A stretch of 64,000 nucleotides of DNA from Methylobacter sp. (GCA_024636505.1 JAGXGY010000064.1:1-64000), one strand, 5' to 3'; counted from the stretch's first letter, positions 45,244 to 54,340 are shown. Notes: generated by a model from the sequence alone, not told the origin. Made by a program: numbers and translations.

Positions 45244-46215
45244 GGCCGCCGTATGGACGGGAGCATCCCACAGGCGGAGCAGTTCTTCATCAAGCAGGCT
45301 CAGGGTGATCGAACAGCCCGCCATATCGAGTGAGGTGGTGTAGTTGCCGACCAGGGAGCGGCAGATGTTAATGCCGCGTTTTTCCCAATATTCGGAGGCC
45401 AGTTGATAAATAAGGTGCAGTTCCATTAACGGTGTCGCACCGAAGCCGTTAGCATGCAATAACGCCGATTGGCCTTTTTGCGGCTTCAGATCGTCATTAA
45501 TCATGTTTGCCAGATAGTCGACAATTTCGGAGGCGCTGCGCATGGCTATACGCTCACGTCCTGGCTCGCCATGAATGCCCACGCCCATTTCGATTTCGTT
45601 GTCACCAATGTCGAAAGTGGGCTTGCCCAGGGCGGGGACGGTGCAACTGCTTAAGGCCACGCCCATGGACGCAGTGGCAAGGTTGACTCGATCGCCCAAT
45701 GCTTTGCAGGCGGCCAAATCAGCACCGGCTTCTGCGGCTGCGCCGACGATTTTTTCCACAATCAGCGTGCCTGCAACGCCGCGCCGCCCGGTGCTGTGGG
45801 TTTTTGGGAAAGACACGTCATCGCTCACTAATAGGGTTTCGTTTTGGCAGTCCAGCATTTCAGCGGCGATTTCGAAATTCATCACGTCGCCGGCATAGTT
45901 TTTTACGATGAACAAAACCCCGCCGCCGTTTTCAACAGCCTGCGCCGCAGCCAACATTTGGTCGGGGCTAGGGGAGGTGAATACTTGACCCGGACAGGCC
46001 GCATCCAGCATGCCTAAACCGATAAAGCCGGTATGCAACGGCTCATGACCTGAACCGCCGCCGGAAATCAGCGCAACTTTGCCAGGCGCAGTGGGTTTTA
46101 TGCGTCTTATAAAATTAGGTTGGCTGCTGAGTTGGACTATATCGGCATGGGCTTTGGCAAAGCCTGAGAGGCTTTCGGCCAGCAGATTATCAATGTTATT
46201 GATGAATTTTTTCAT
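45226..46215 (-). CDS. dhaK: Dihydroxyacetone kinase subunit DhaK
   Basis: The substrate-binding subunit, 329 residues. It includes LISGGGSGHEPLHTGFIGLG near residue 50, the NYAGDVMNFEIAAEM segment near residue 106, and GVGIHGEPGRERI near residue 215, whose histidine forms the covalent hemiaminal with dihydroxyacetone. It is on the strand opposite dhaL and overlaps it tail to tail. A HAD phosphatase gene lies 93 bases upstream on the same strand. Dihydroxyacetone kinase could recycle DHA to DHAP; its role in this organism is not known. Confidence 0.93.
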   Translation of the reverse strand: MKKFINNIDNLLAESLSGFAKAHADIVQLSSQPNFIRRIKPTAPGKVALISGGGSGHEPLHTGFIGLGMLDAACPGQVFTSPSPDQMLAAAQAVENGGGVLFIVKNYAGDVMNFEIAAEMLDCQNETLLVSDDVSFPKTHSTGRRGVAGTLIVEKIVGAAAEAGADLAACKALGDRVNLATASMGVALSSCTVPALGKPTFDIGDNEIEMGVGIHGEPGRERIAMRSASEIVDYLANMINDDLKPQKGQSALLHANGFGATPLMELHLIYQLASEYWEKRGINICRSLVGNYTTSLDMAGCSITLSLLDEELLRLWDAPVHTAALRWGC

Positions 46216-46308
46216 TGCAGCGGCTCCGGTAGATTCAGGTTTTTTTCATGATAGCGCTTATGGTAGGTCCGGGCAATTGGCGGTAATGCGTATCAAGAGC
46301 GCTAATCA

Positions 46309-47136
46309 TCAGTTTTTCAACGCTTGGGTTACCGCGCGGATGTCGGGCATAACCCAGGTTGGTTGATAATCCGCTGCGGTAATGTCTTCTTCAGTGGACA
46401 CGCCCGATAACACCATCAGGCTGCGTATGCCGGTGCGAACGGCACCAAGAATGTCAGTTTCAAGTCGATCGCCGATAGCCACTGTTTGCGCAGGATCAGT
46501 ACCCAGCAACGTCAGGGCTTGCTGATAAATGATAGGTTCGGGCTTGCCGATAATGGTCGGCGTTACGCCGGTGGCAGCCGTTAATGCAGCCAGAATTGCG
46601 CCGTTGCCGTGGGTGAGGCCGCGTTCTGTCGGCAACGTGGTATCGGCATTGGTGCCGATGAATTGGGCTCCGGCGCGAATATTCAGCGTAGCGGTCGCCA
46701 GTTTGTCCCAGGACAAGGTTTTATCCATGCCACAGACAACAATGTCAGCGCCCTTATTGGGATTGGTTTTGTCATCATTTAATTCATACAGTGCGGTTAG
46801 AGTAAATCCGCGTTCAATAAGCGGCTGTCTAGCGCCATCCTCGCCAATTACAAATACGCGACTGTTCGCCGGATTGTTATGCTCGCTCAGGTATAGGGCC
46901 GTTGCCATGCTGGAGGTGAGGATTTCTTCGCGGGTTACTTCTACACCCATCAGTGCCAGCTTAGTGACATACTGTTCCTGTGTCAGACTGGCGTTATTGG
47001 TTGCCAGAATAAAGGGTATTTGTTGATCGCGTAAGGTTTGAAAAAAATCAGTCAATCCGGGCATCGGCTGCTCGCCGTGCCATAAAACGCCATCCATATC
47101 GATGATGAGTCCGCGTATGTTGGTAAAAGGTTTCAT
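46309..47136 (-). CDS. HAD-IIA family sugar-phosphatase (NagD-like)
   Basis: A 275-residue HAD hydrolase of subfamily IIA. The nucleophile motif is GLIIDMDGVLWHGEQPMPG near residue 9. Motif II lies in PFILATNNASLTQEQYV, the C2 cap follows (VVCGMDKTLSWDKL), and motifs III and IV are GKPEPIIYQQAL and VAIGDRLETDILGA. NagD/AraL-type enzymes dephosphorylate small sugar phosphates or phosphoglycolate. Adjacent dhaK on the same strand hints at triose or glycerol phosphates, which is inference. Confidence 0.85.
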   Translation of the reverse strand: MKPFTNIRGLIIDMDGVLWHGEQPMPGLTDFFQTLRDQQIPFILATNNASLTQEQYVTKLALMGVEVTREEILTSSMATALYLSEHNNPANSRVFVIGEDGARQPLIERGFTLTALYELNDDKTNPNKGADIVVCGMDKTLSWDKLATATLNIRAGAQFIGTNADTTLPTERGLTHGNGAILAALTAATGVTPTIIGKPEPIIYQQALTLLGTDPAQTVAIGDRLETDILGAVRTGIRSLMVLSGVSTEEDITAADYQPTWVMPDIRAVTQALKN

Positions 47137-47678
47137 TGGGTGTTTCTCTCTTTTTAAAGTAGTGCTTATTATTATAATTTACATTGAATGTAAGGCGAAC
47201 AAGCAGGTTGGTTTCAGTTAAGCGTAATTTCCGGTTTTTGGCGTAAGGCCACGAAAAAAAAGAGTTGAACGGTTTTTAATTGGTGATCCTGATGTGGCGA
47301 AAATCTTACGATCCAAGCGTAGAGATGGCTTAATGGCTTATGTTATTTAGGGTGATATTTACGTGGATTCTAAACAAAAATGCCTGATGAAGTTACAGTT
47401 ATTTAAATGAAAAGCATGTTTACGCGTCTTTTTATTTTGACTAAGAGGGATTTTAATCGACAGAAAAAACGTTATTTAGAAAAATTAGAGGGTCTTGGTA
47501 TATAAGTACAAAGCAGATAATAGCGTGTATATCTGTTGCATTTAATTGATGTGCCAACGCAGAACATTGAGCATTGGGCATTGACATCGATCCCCTTTCT
47601 ACTTTAAAGTTGCATTCGCATAAAAGAGTAAGTGACTAAAATTATAACTATTACTATAAACCATTCGGAGCACGCATC
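47137..47678. other. Long leader region upstream of hps
   Basis: About 540 AT-rich bases without a supported gene. It carries the hps promoter candidate at 47581-47608 and several short frames with no ribosome sites. The length suggests extra regulatory elements for the formaldehyde-assimilation cluster, but none was recognised. Confidence 0.5.
47581..47608 (+). promoter_or_regulatory. Candidate sigma-70 promoter of the RuMP cluster
   Basis: A perfect TTGACA at 47581-47586 is followed after 16 bases by TTTAAA at 47603-47608, four of six matching TATAAT. It lies about 70 bases upstream of the hps start. The strong -35 fits high expression, but the -10 is modest. Confidence 0.5.
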
Positions 47679-48320
47679 ATGGCAAAACCATTAATACAAA
47701 TGGCATTAGATTCATTGGATTTCGACCAAACAGTCGCACTGGCTACTTTAGTAGCGCCGCATGTCGACATTTTTGAAATCGGAACCCCATGCATCAAACA
47801 CAATGGTGTTAATCTGGTCAGAGAGCTTAGAGCAAGATTTCCAGAAAAATTACTGTTAGTCGATCTTAAAACAATGGACGCCGGCGAGTATGAAGCAACA
47901 CCTTTCTACGCAGCAGGCGCTGATATTTGTACAGTTCTGGGCGTGTCTGGTCTTGCAACTTGTGCAGGCGTTATCAAAGCAGCCAATGCACACGGTGCAG
48001 AAGCTCAAATCGATTTAATTAATGTGGGTGATAAAATAGCTTGTGCAAGAGCAACTGCTGAAGCAGGCGCGCACATTATGGGTATTCATACAGGTCTTGA
48101 CGCTCAAGCAGCCGGTCATACGCCGTTTGCTGATTTGACTGATATCGCATCGTTGGGATTGCCTGTTAGAATTTCAGTAGCGGGCGGCATTAACGCATCA
48201 ACCGTACAAGACGTAGTTAGAGCCGGTGCGAACATTATCGTCGTTGGCGCTGCAATTTACGGCGCAGCTTCACCTGCTGACGCAGCACGTGAAATTCGCG
48301 AATTGGTTGACGCGGTATAA
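47679..48320 (+). CDS. hps: 3-hexulose-6-phosphate synthase
   Basis: The first enzyme of the RuMP cycle, adding formaldehyde to ribulose 5-phosphate to give D-arabino-3-hexulose 6-phosphate. It has 213 residues of the OMP-decarboxylase-like TIM barrel. IQMALDSLDFDQTVALA is at the N-terminus, the metal/catalytic LLVDLKTMDAGEYEA lies near residue 57, and phosphate-binding ISVAGGINAST and IIVVGAAIYGA follow. A GGAG lies 8 bases before the ATG. It opens hps-phi-tkt-X-Y-tal and starts 2 bases before phi. It also detoxifies formaldehyde. Confidence 0.97.
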   Translation: MAKPLIQMALDSLDFDQTVALATLVAPHVDIFEIGTPCIKHNGVNLVRELRARFPEKLLLVDLKTMDAGEYEATPFYAAGADICTVLGVSGLATCAGVIKAANAHGAEAQIDLINVGDKIACARATAEAGAHIMGIHTGLDAQAAGHTPFADLTDIASLGLPVRISVAGGINASTVQDVVRAGANIIVVGAAIYGAASPADAAREIRELVDAV

Positions 48321-48322
48321 TT

Positions 48323-48856
48323 ATGCATCAGCAACTTATCATAGAAAAGATTTCAGGTGTTCTTGAAGCTACAGATGATTCGTATGATGTAAAACTGACC
48401 CAATTGCTTGATAGTGCCAAACGTATATTTATTGCAGGTGCTGGGCGTTCCAAACTCGTCGGTAATTTCTTTGCAATGAGACTGGTTCACGGCGGTTACG
48501 ATGTCAGTGTCGTAGGTGAAATTGTCACGCCAAGCATTAAAAGTGGCGATTTATTGATCATTATTTCCGGATCAGGAGAAACTGAGCAATTAATAGCGTT
48601 CACTAAAAATGCAAAAAAAATAGGTGCAAACATCGTCTTGATCTCTGCAAAAAGTGGCTCAACCATTGGTGATATGGCAGATGCTGTATTTCAAATCGGT
48701 AGTCCTGAGCAGTATGGCAAGGTTTTAGGCATGCCTATGGGAACTGTGTTTGAGCTATCTACCTTGTTATTTCTGGAAGCAACCGTTTCACATATTATCC
48801 ATGAAAAGGGAATTGCTGAAGAAATCATGAGAGAAAGACACGCTAATTTAGAATAG
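48323..48856 (+). CDS. hxlB: 6-phospho-3-hexuloisomerase
   Basis: It converts the HPS product to fructose 6-phosphate. The 177-residue SIS-domain protein has IFIAGAGRSKLVGNFFAMRL near residue 35 and GDLLIIISGSGETEQLI near residue 76. VLGMPMGTVFELSTLLFLEA, with the conserved Glu, lies near residue 134. It starts 2 bases after the hps stop without a clear ribosome site, so translation is probably coupled. Two hairpins separate it from tkt. Confidence 0.96.
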   Translation: MHQQLIIEKISGVLEATDDSYDVKLTQLLDSAKRIFIAGAGRSKLVGNFFAMRLVHGGYDVSVVGEIVTPSIKSGDLLIIISGSGETEQLIAFTKNAKKIGANIVLISAKSGSTIGDMADAVFQIGSPEQYGKVLGMPMGTVFELSTLLFLEATVSHIIHEKGIAEEIMRERHANLE

Positions 48857-48865
48857 CAACACAGG

Positions 48866-48957
48866 AACGAGTGGTCATAGCCACTCGTTCTATTCTTTAG
48901 TAGAGCAAAAACGCCAAAGAACATTCCGTGACCAGTCTTTCAGACTGAAAGGTCACC
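48866..48957. promoter_or_regulatory. Two hairpins between phi and tkt
   Basis: AACGAGTGG pairs with CCACTCGTT around TCATAG at 48866-48889. A second structure at about 48929-48957 nests CTTTCAG-A-CTGAAAG inside GTGACC/GGTCAC. Neither has a full T-run. They may act as partial terminators or RNA-processing sites that set hps-phi above tkt expression. Confidence 0.5.
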
Positions 48958-48990
48958 ATTTAGTAATCTATAAATAGTAAGGAGAACAAT

Positions 48991-50976
48991 ATGACTTCGC
49001 GTCGAGAATTAGCGAACGCCATACGCGCTTTGAGCATGGATGCCGTGCAGAAAGCAAACTCTGGGCATCCAGGCGCACCAATGGGCATGGCGGACATTGC
49101 CGAGGTTTTGTGGAATGATCACATGAACCATAATCCGTCCAACCCAAAATGGTCAGATCGCGACCGTTTTGTTCTTTCAAATGGTCACGGATCAATGCTG
49201 ATTTATTCACTATTGCATTTGAGTGGCTATGATTTACCAATGAGTGAATTGGCCTCTTTCCGTCAACTGCATTCAAAATGTGCGGGACATCCAGAATACG
49301 GTTATGCGCCAGGTATTGAAACAACAACCGGACCGTTAGGTCAAGGTATTGCCAATGGGGTTGGCTTTGCAATGGCTGAAAAACTGCTTGCCGATCAATT
49401 TAACCGCCCTGGTCATAAAATCGTTGATCATCATACCTATGTATTCATGGGCGATGGTTGTTTGATGGAAGGCATTTCCCATGAAGCCTGTTCGTTAGCA
49501 GGCACTTGGGGTTTAGGCAACTTAATCGCTTTCTGGGACGATAATGGTATTTCTATCGATGGTCATATTGAAGGCTGGTACACGGATGATACCGTAAAGC
49601 GTTTTGAAGCTTACGGCTGGCATGTTCTGTCAGTAGACGGGCATAATCCTGAAGAAATTAATAAAGCGATTGTCACGGCTAAAGCGATGAACGATATACC
49701 TTCATTAATTTGCTGCAAAACCACTATCGGTTTTGGTTCGCCAAACAAATCAGGCACGCATGAATGTCATGGTGCGGCTTTAGGCGATGCTGAAATCAAC
49801 TTAACTAAAGCCGCTTTAGGTTGGGATTATGAAGCTTTTATTATCCCAGAAAATGTTTATGCGGGTTGGGATGCTAAAGCCAAAGGCGCGAAAGCTGAAG
49901 CTGCATGGGATACTAAATTTGCAGCATATGCTGCAGAGCATCCGGAATTAGCTGCAGAATTCAAGCGCCGTATGGCAGGTGAATTACCGGCTAATTGGGC
50001 GTCTGCAACTGACGCATTGATTGCTGAAACTAACGCAAAAGCAGAAAACCTTGCTACACGTCAATCTTCACAAAAAGTCATTGGCGGATTAGCGCCGACA
50101 TTACCTGAATTTTTAGGTGGTTCTGCGGATTTAACAGGCTCTAACTTGACCAGTTGCAGCAGCTTTAAACATGTCAGTGGTAAAGAGGTGGGCAATTACA
50201 TCTCCTACGGTGTGCGCGAGTTCGGTATGTACGCCATTATGAACGGTATGACCTTACATGGCGGCTTATTGCCTTTCGGCGGAACATTCCACATGTTCTC
50301 TGATTATGCAAAAAGCGCTTTGCGTATGGCCGCGTTAATGAAAATTCGCACCATTGCTGTTTTAACTCATGATTCTATCGGTCAAGGTGAAGACGGTCCG
50401 ACGCATCAGCCGATTGAAAACACGTCTGCTATGCGCTACATTCCAAATATGGATGTTTGGCGTCCTGCCGATACCACAGAAACAGCTGTTTCCTGGATTA
50501 TGGCAGTTGAGCGTACGACCGGACCTACAAGTTTGGTGCTGAGTCGTCAGGGCTTGCCTTTTATTGCGCGTACTGATGCACAAATTGCAGCTATCCGTAA
50601 AGGCGCGTACGTTGTTTCTGAAGCTGCGGGCAATGCTCAGGTTATTCTTATTGCAACCGGTTCGGAAGTTGATTTAGCGATAAAATCACAAGCAGCCTTG
50701 GTAGAAAAAGGTATTCAAGCGCGTGTTGTTTCAATGCCATCAACCAATGTATTTGACCGTCAAGATCAAGCTTATAAAGACAGCGTATTAACACCTGGTG
50801 TCAAACGTGTTGCGATTGAAGCCGGTATTACAGATTTTTGGCGTAAATATGTTGGCTTAGAAGGCGCAGTTGTCGGTATTGATACTTTTGGCGAATCTGC
50901 ACCTGGCGGCGTGTTGATGAAGCACTTCGGCTTTACGGTTGAAAACGTTGTCAAAAACGTAGAAGAAGTACTTTAA
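48991..50976 (+). CDS. tkt: Transketolase
   Basis: A thiamine-diphosphate enzyme that rearranges sugar phosphates in the regeneration half of the RuMP cycle. It has 661 residues, the bacterial norm. Motifs: [20 protein letters not shown] near residue 18, [16 protein letters not shown] near residue 60, and the ThDP GDG...N motif as [14 protein letters not shown] with [11 protein letters not shown] near residues 153-190. [16 protein letters not shown] near residue 462 is in the pyrimidine domain. GTAAGGAGAA provides a strong ribosome site. It follows hps-phi and precedes two repeat-protein genes. Confidence 0.97.
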   Translation: MTSRRELANAIRALSMDAVQKANSGHPGAPMGMADIAEVLWNDHMNHNPSNPKWSDRDRFVLSNGHGSMLIYSLLHLSGYDLPMSELASFRQLHSKCAGHPEYGYAPGIETTTGPLGQGIANGVGFAMAEKLLADQFNRPGHKIVDHHTYVFMGDGCLMEGISHEACSLAGTWGLGNLIAFWDDNGISIDGHIEGWYTDDTVKRFEAYGWHVLSVDGHNPEEINKAIVTAKAMNDIPSLICCKTTIGFGSPNKSGTHECHGAALGDAEINLTKAALGWDYEAFIIPENVYAGWDAKAKGAKAEAAWDTKFAAYAAEHPELAAEFKRRMAGELPANWASATDALIAETNAKAENLATRQSSQKVIGGLAPTLPEFLGGSADLTGSNLTSCSSFKHVSGKEVGNYISYGVREFGMYAIMNGMTLHGGLLPFGGTFHMFSDYAKSALRMAALMKIRTIAVLTHDSIGQGEDGPTHQPIENTSAMRYIPNMDVWRPADTTETAVSWIMAVERTTGPTSLVLSRQGLPFIARTDAQIAAIRKGAYVVSEAAGNAQVILIATGSEVDLAIKSQAALVEKGIQARVVSMPSTNVFDRQDQAYKDSVLTPGVKRVAIEAGITDFWRKYVGLEGAVVGIDTFGESAPGGVLMKHFGFTVENVVKNVEEVL

Positions 50977-51123
50977 TTTAAAGGTCATATTTGCGCTGGT
51001 CATACGATTAGATATATTGATTGAACGGGTATTTTATACATCGTCGATGAATTAATAGGATTAAATTACAAATACAGCGCAGGTGTGGCCATTCTAAAAC
51101 AACGCATAATGGGGGATTTACAC

Positions 51124-51813
51124 GTGAAAATAAATAATTTGACGAATAGTTTAATTGCCACGCTATTATTAGCTAGTCCCATAGTCGGGGCAGAAACTCA
51201 ATATCCAGCGGCAGATTTCGAGCCAAAAGTAGTTTATCAGGATGCTGAATATATTAGCCAAAACAAGCCTGCATCTGCAGCGGTATCAACCAAAGAAGCT
51301 AAGCAGACTAAGGCGGTTGAGGTTGATTCAAAATATCCTGCAGCAGACTTTGAACCAAAGGTTTTATATAAAGACCCAGACTATAAGCCAAGTGCGATTA
51401 CAGAGAGACCGTCGGTATCTGAACGTACTACTACAACAGATGATGCAGCCGTAACTGGAGTGGAAAAAGTGGAAGAAGAATCAATGCTGAGTTATTTGCT
51501 CGGATTAGCAGTTTTTGCTGTAGCTGGGTATGCTTTTTTGAGAAAACGCGAACAAAAAGTAAAGGCCAGTGGTGCGCCAGTTTATTCCGGCCATATCAGT
51601 GGGCTTTCCGGCGTTGCTCGATACATGAGAAAACATAATATGTCTGCGGTAACTGGTGTTGCCAGATATTTAGAAAGCCAGGTTATTTCTGCAAAAGATG
51701 CCGTAGTAGTAAGTGGCGTTGAAAAGTACCTTGAAAAACAGGCTGAATCGGTAAAAGAAAAAGCAGCGCAAGCGGGAACCGGAGTTGAAAAGTACATGCG
51801 CGACCGGGGGTGA
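51124..51813 (+). CDS. Membrane-anchored repeat protein X of the RuMP cluster (unrecognised)
   Basis: A 229-residue protein of unknown family. The GTG at 51124 is chosen because GGGGGA lies 7 bases upstream and a signal peptide follows (NSLIATLLLASPIVGA, cleavage near residue 23). The next 95 residues hold two copies of YPAADFEPKVxYxDxxY, at about residues 27 and 71. One membrane helix follows (MLSYLLGLAVFAVAGYAFL, about 121-139), then RKREQKVK, which by the positive-inside rule places the tail in the cytoplasm. The tail has four GVxxYL/M repeats (about 162, 177, 197, 219). The same repeat fills the next gene, 3 bases downstream. An anchoring role is inference. Confidence 0.8.
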   Translation: MKINNLTNSLIATLLLASPIVGAETQYPAADFEPKVVYQDAEYISQNKPASAAVSTKEAKQTKAVEVDSKYPAADFEPKVLYKDPDYKPSAITERPSVSERTTTTDDAAVTGVEKVEEESMLSYLLGLAVFAVAGYAFLRKREQKVKASGAPVYSGHISGLSGVARYMRKHNMSAVTGVARYLESQVISAKDAVVVSGVEKYLEKQAESVKEKAAQAGTGVEKYMRDRG

Positions 51814-51816
51814 TGC

Positions 51817-52986
51817 ATGGATCAAAATTACCTAGTCAATTTAGTGTCAGGACTTTTTGGATCCAAAAAGGAAGTTGAAACGCAAATCAGTTCCCCTGTA
51901 TATCCTAGTGATTCTAACGGACTGACTGGAGTTGATAGGTATTTAAAAAGCCAGGAAGTTGTGCCAGTACCAAGCGGGGTTGCGAGGTATCTGAGCGGTC
52001 TGGAAGAGTTGTCGGTAATCAATGAGGTTGCTAATACTTTGGAAAATCAGGGCGAAGTATCAGTAGTGGCAGACGAAGTTGACGATTACCTGGAAAAAGA
52101 TCACGAAGAAGTGTTAATAGCTGATGAGAGTGTCGATAATGAAAAAGTCGAGGCATCATTGAGCACTGTTGCCAAATATTTGGAGAAATTGGATCAGCAT
52201 CCTGTAAGCAGTGTTGCTAAATATATGGCAAGACAAGCTATCGTTGCAAAAAAAGCGCCGAAAATTAGTGGTGTTGCTAAGTACATGGCACAGCATGATT
52301 TTTTTACAAAAAAAGCGCCTGTAGTAAGCAGCGTTGCTAAGTATGTGGAAAAACAAGCTAGCTCTCCCGTTATGAGTGGTGTTTCTAAGTATTTAATAAA
52401 GCAGTCCATTTCTGCTAGAAATGCAGTGGCAACAACCGGAGTCGCTAAGTATCTTGAAGATGAGTCCATCGTTGCGAGAAAAGCGGCGGCGGCGACTATA
52501 GTTGCCAAATATTTGGAAGAGCAGCGTATTTTCGCAAAAGAGCAAGAAAAAGAAAAAGAAAAAGAACAGCAGTTGGCTAGAGAACAAGAGATGGAGAGGG
52601 CGGATCAAAGGGCAGTTGCCGCCGCCTCTGAAACCGGAGTGACTCGATATTTGGAAGAGCAGGCGATTCTGGCAAAAGAAAAGCCACCGGTAAGTAGTGT
52701 TTCCAAATATATGGCAAAACAAATTTTATCCAGAAAAGAAGCGCCTATTTTAACCGGTGTAGAAAAGTACATGGCAATGCAGGAACTACACGTAAAAGAA
52801 GCGCCGGTTATAAGTGGCGTTGCAAGGTATATGGAAAAAGAGGCGATGACTGCGAAAATATTGCCTAAAGCAAGCGGAGTCACTAAATATATGCAAAAAC
52901 AGGCTGTACTGCCGACTTCAAGTGGAGTCTCTAAATACGTGAGCAGGCAAGTTATTGCTGCAAGAGCAATGACTGAAAAAGTGTAA
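51817..52986 (+). CDS. Multirepeat protein Y of the RuMP cluster, putative scaffold (unrecognised)
   Basis: A 389-residue soluble protein made almost entirely of a short repeat with consensus SGVxKYLxKQxxxAKxAPxx. Fifteen clear copies start near residues 37, 53, 116, 131, 151, 171, 187, 207, 227, 273, 293, 313, 333, 353 and 369. Two weak ones lie near 70 and 86. Spacing is mostly exactly 20 residues, sometimes 16. Residues 238-266 are a charged coiled-coil-like insert (KEQEKEKEKEQQ). There is no catalytic motif, signal peptide or membrane helix. Lying between tkt and tal and sharing repeats with X, it could be a multivalent binder of RuMP enzymes. No known family was recognised. Confidence 0.8.
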   Translation: MDQNYLVNLVSGLFGSKKEVETQISSPVYPSDSNGLTGVDRYLKSQEVVPVPSGVARYLSGLEELSVINEVANTLENQGEVSVVADEVDDYLEKDHEEVLIADESVDNEKVEASLSTVAKYLEKLDQHPVSSVAKYMARQAIVAKKAPKISGVAKYMAQHDFFTKKAPVVSSVAKYVEKQASSPVMSGVSKYLIKQSISARNAVATTGVAKYLEDESIVARKAAAATIVAKYLEEQRIFAKEQEKEKEKEQQLAREQEMERADQRAVAAASETGVTRYLEEQAILAKEKPPVSSVSKYMAKQILSRKEAPILTGVEKYMAMQELHVKEAPVISGVARYMEKEAMTAKILPKASGVTKYMQKQAVLPTSSGVSKYVSRQVIAARAMTEKV

Positions 52987-53343
52987 TTTGACGAAGCTGT
53001 ATTAAACGAGTTAAAGATTTTGGTTGAATGTCAGTCCGACGAATTGGCTATCATTTTAAGAGTGACCGCCGCCATCATTAATTAGTTTCCAAGGTAAATA
53101 AATTTTATTTCTGGAGTTCTGCGAAAAGCAACGCGTTAATTCATTAAGTGATTGCTTACCTAGTATAACTGAGGGTTGGAATGTCATTTATGATAAACAG
53201 CCGCCGCTCAGAGCCTAGCTCTCCCGCACCCTTGTAATTATATTGGATGTCACACTAACACTAACAGATTTCAAATGTATTTTGAAATCATAAGTGTATG
53301 ATGTCCTAATGTTTTTTTAACCTTAAAATTAAAGGAGCCTCTA
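52987..53343. other. Spacer between repeat protein Y and tal
   Basis: About 357 bases with no credible gene and no strong terminator. A tal promoter may lie in the AT-rich part near 53270-53310 but no convincing -35/-10 pair was found. AGGAGCC at 53334-53340 is the tal ribosome site. Confidence 0.5.
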
Positions 53344-54330
53344 ATGGCAAAGACTTTACTTGAACAACTGAGAAAAATGACTGTTGTTGTAGCCGACACT
53401 GGTGATATCCAGGCTATTGAAACTTTCACTCCGCATGATGCGACAACTAATCCATCCTTGATTACTGCTGCTGCTCAAATGCCACAATATCAAGGGATTG
53501 TCGATGATACTTTGAAAGGTGCCAGAGAAACCTTAGGTAAAGATGCTTCTGCAGCGCAAGTGGCTACCCTTGCTTTCGAGCGACTAGCTGTTTCTTTCGG
53601 GCATAAGATACTTGAGGTAATTCCGGGCCGTGTTTCTACTGAAGTAGATGCTCGCCTTTCCTTCGATACTGATGCCAGTATCGCTGTAGGTCGTGACTTG
53701 ATTGCCATGTATGAAGCGCAAGGCGTTTCACGCGAACGAGTGCTGATTAAAATTGCAGCGACTTGGGAAGGAATACAGGCGGCTGCAGTTCTTGAAAAAG
53801 AAGGTATTCACTGTAATCTGACCTTATTATTTGGTCTGCATCAGGCAATCGCCTGTGCCGAAAATGGCATTACGCTGATTTCACCTTTTGTTGGCCGTAT
53901 TCTTGATTGGTATAAAAAAGACACTGGTCGTGATTCTTATGCGCCAGCTGAAGATCCTGGTGTGTTGTCTGTTACAGAAATCTATAACTACTACAAAAAA
54001 TTCGACTATAAAACCGAGGTTATGGGAGCGAGCTTCCGTAATATTGGCGAGATTGTTGAATTGGCAGGTTGTGATTTATTGACCATTGCGCCGGCCTTAT
54101 TAGCTGAACTCCAGTCTACAGAAGGTGATCTGGAACGTAAGTTGGATCCGAAAAATGCAATCAATGTATCAATTGAAAAAATGACAATGGACAAAGCAAC
54201 TTTTGATCGTATGCATGCCGAAAATCGAATGGCTTCTGACAAGCTCGCAGAAGGTATCGATGGCTTCACCAAAGCGTTAGAGTCTTTAGAAGGAATTCTT
54301 TCAGCACGATTAGCGGTTTTAGAAGGATAA
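53344..54330 (+). CDS. tal: Transaldolase
   Basis: Transfers a three-carbon dihydroxyacetone unit between sugar phosphates in the RuMP regeneration phase. The 328-residue protein is of the classical TalB type. [20 protein letters not shown] is near residue 27, [12 protein letters not shown] near residue 98, and the Schiff-base lysine in [16 protein letters not shown] near residue 137. [19 protein letters not shown] follows. It closes the cluster after a 357-base gap, and a hairpin follows the stop. Confidence 0.97.
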   Translation: MAKTLLEQLRKMTVVVADTGDIQAIETFTPHDATTNPSLITAAAQMPQYQGIVDDTLKGARETLGKDASAAQVATLAFERLAVSFGHKILEVIPGRVSTEVDARLSFDTDASIAVGRDLIAMYEAQGVSRERVLIKIAATWEGIQAAAVLEKEGIHCNLTLLFGLHQAIACAENGITLISPFVGRILDWYKKDTGRDSYAPAEDPGVLSVTEIYNYYKKFDYKTEVMGASFRNIGEIVELAGCDLLTIAPALLAELQSTEGDLERKLDPKNAINVSIEKMTMDKATFDRMHAENRMASDKLAEGIDGFTKALESLEGILSARLAVLEG

Positions 54331-54340
54331 GATGTTTTAA

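Noticed and set aside
47407-47505. 32-codon open frame in the hps leader
   Set aside because: No ribosome site, no homology and ordinary length for AT-rich DNA; a leader-peptide role cannot be supported.
52190-52980. CRISPR-like regular repeats
   Set aside because: The 60-bp periodicity is inside an open reading frame, the repeats vary at codon level but conserve protein residues, and no unique spacers or cas genes are present.
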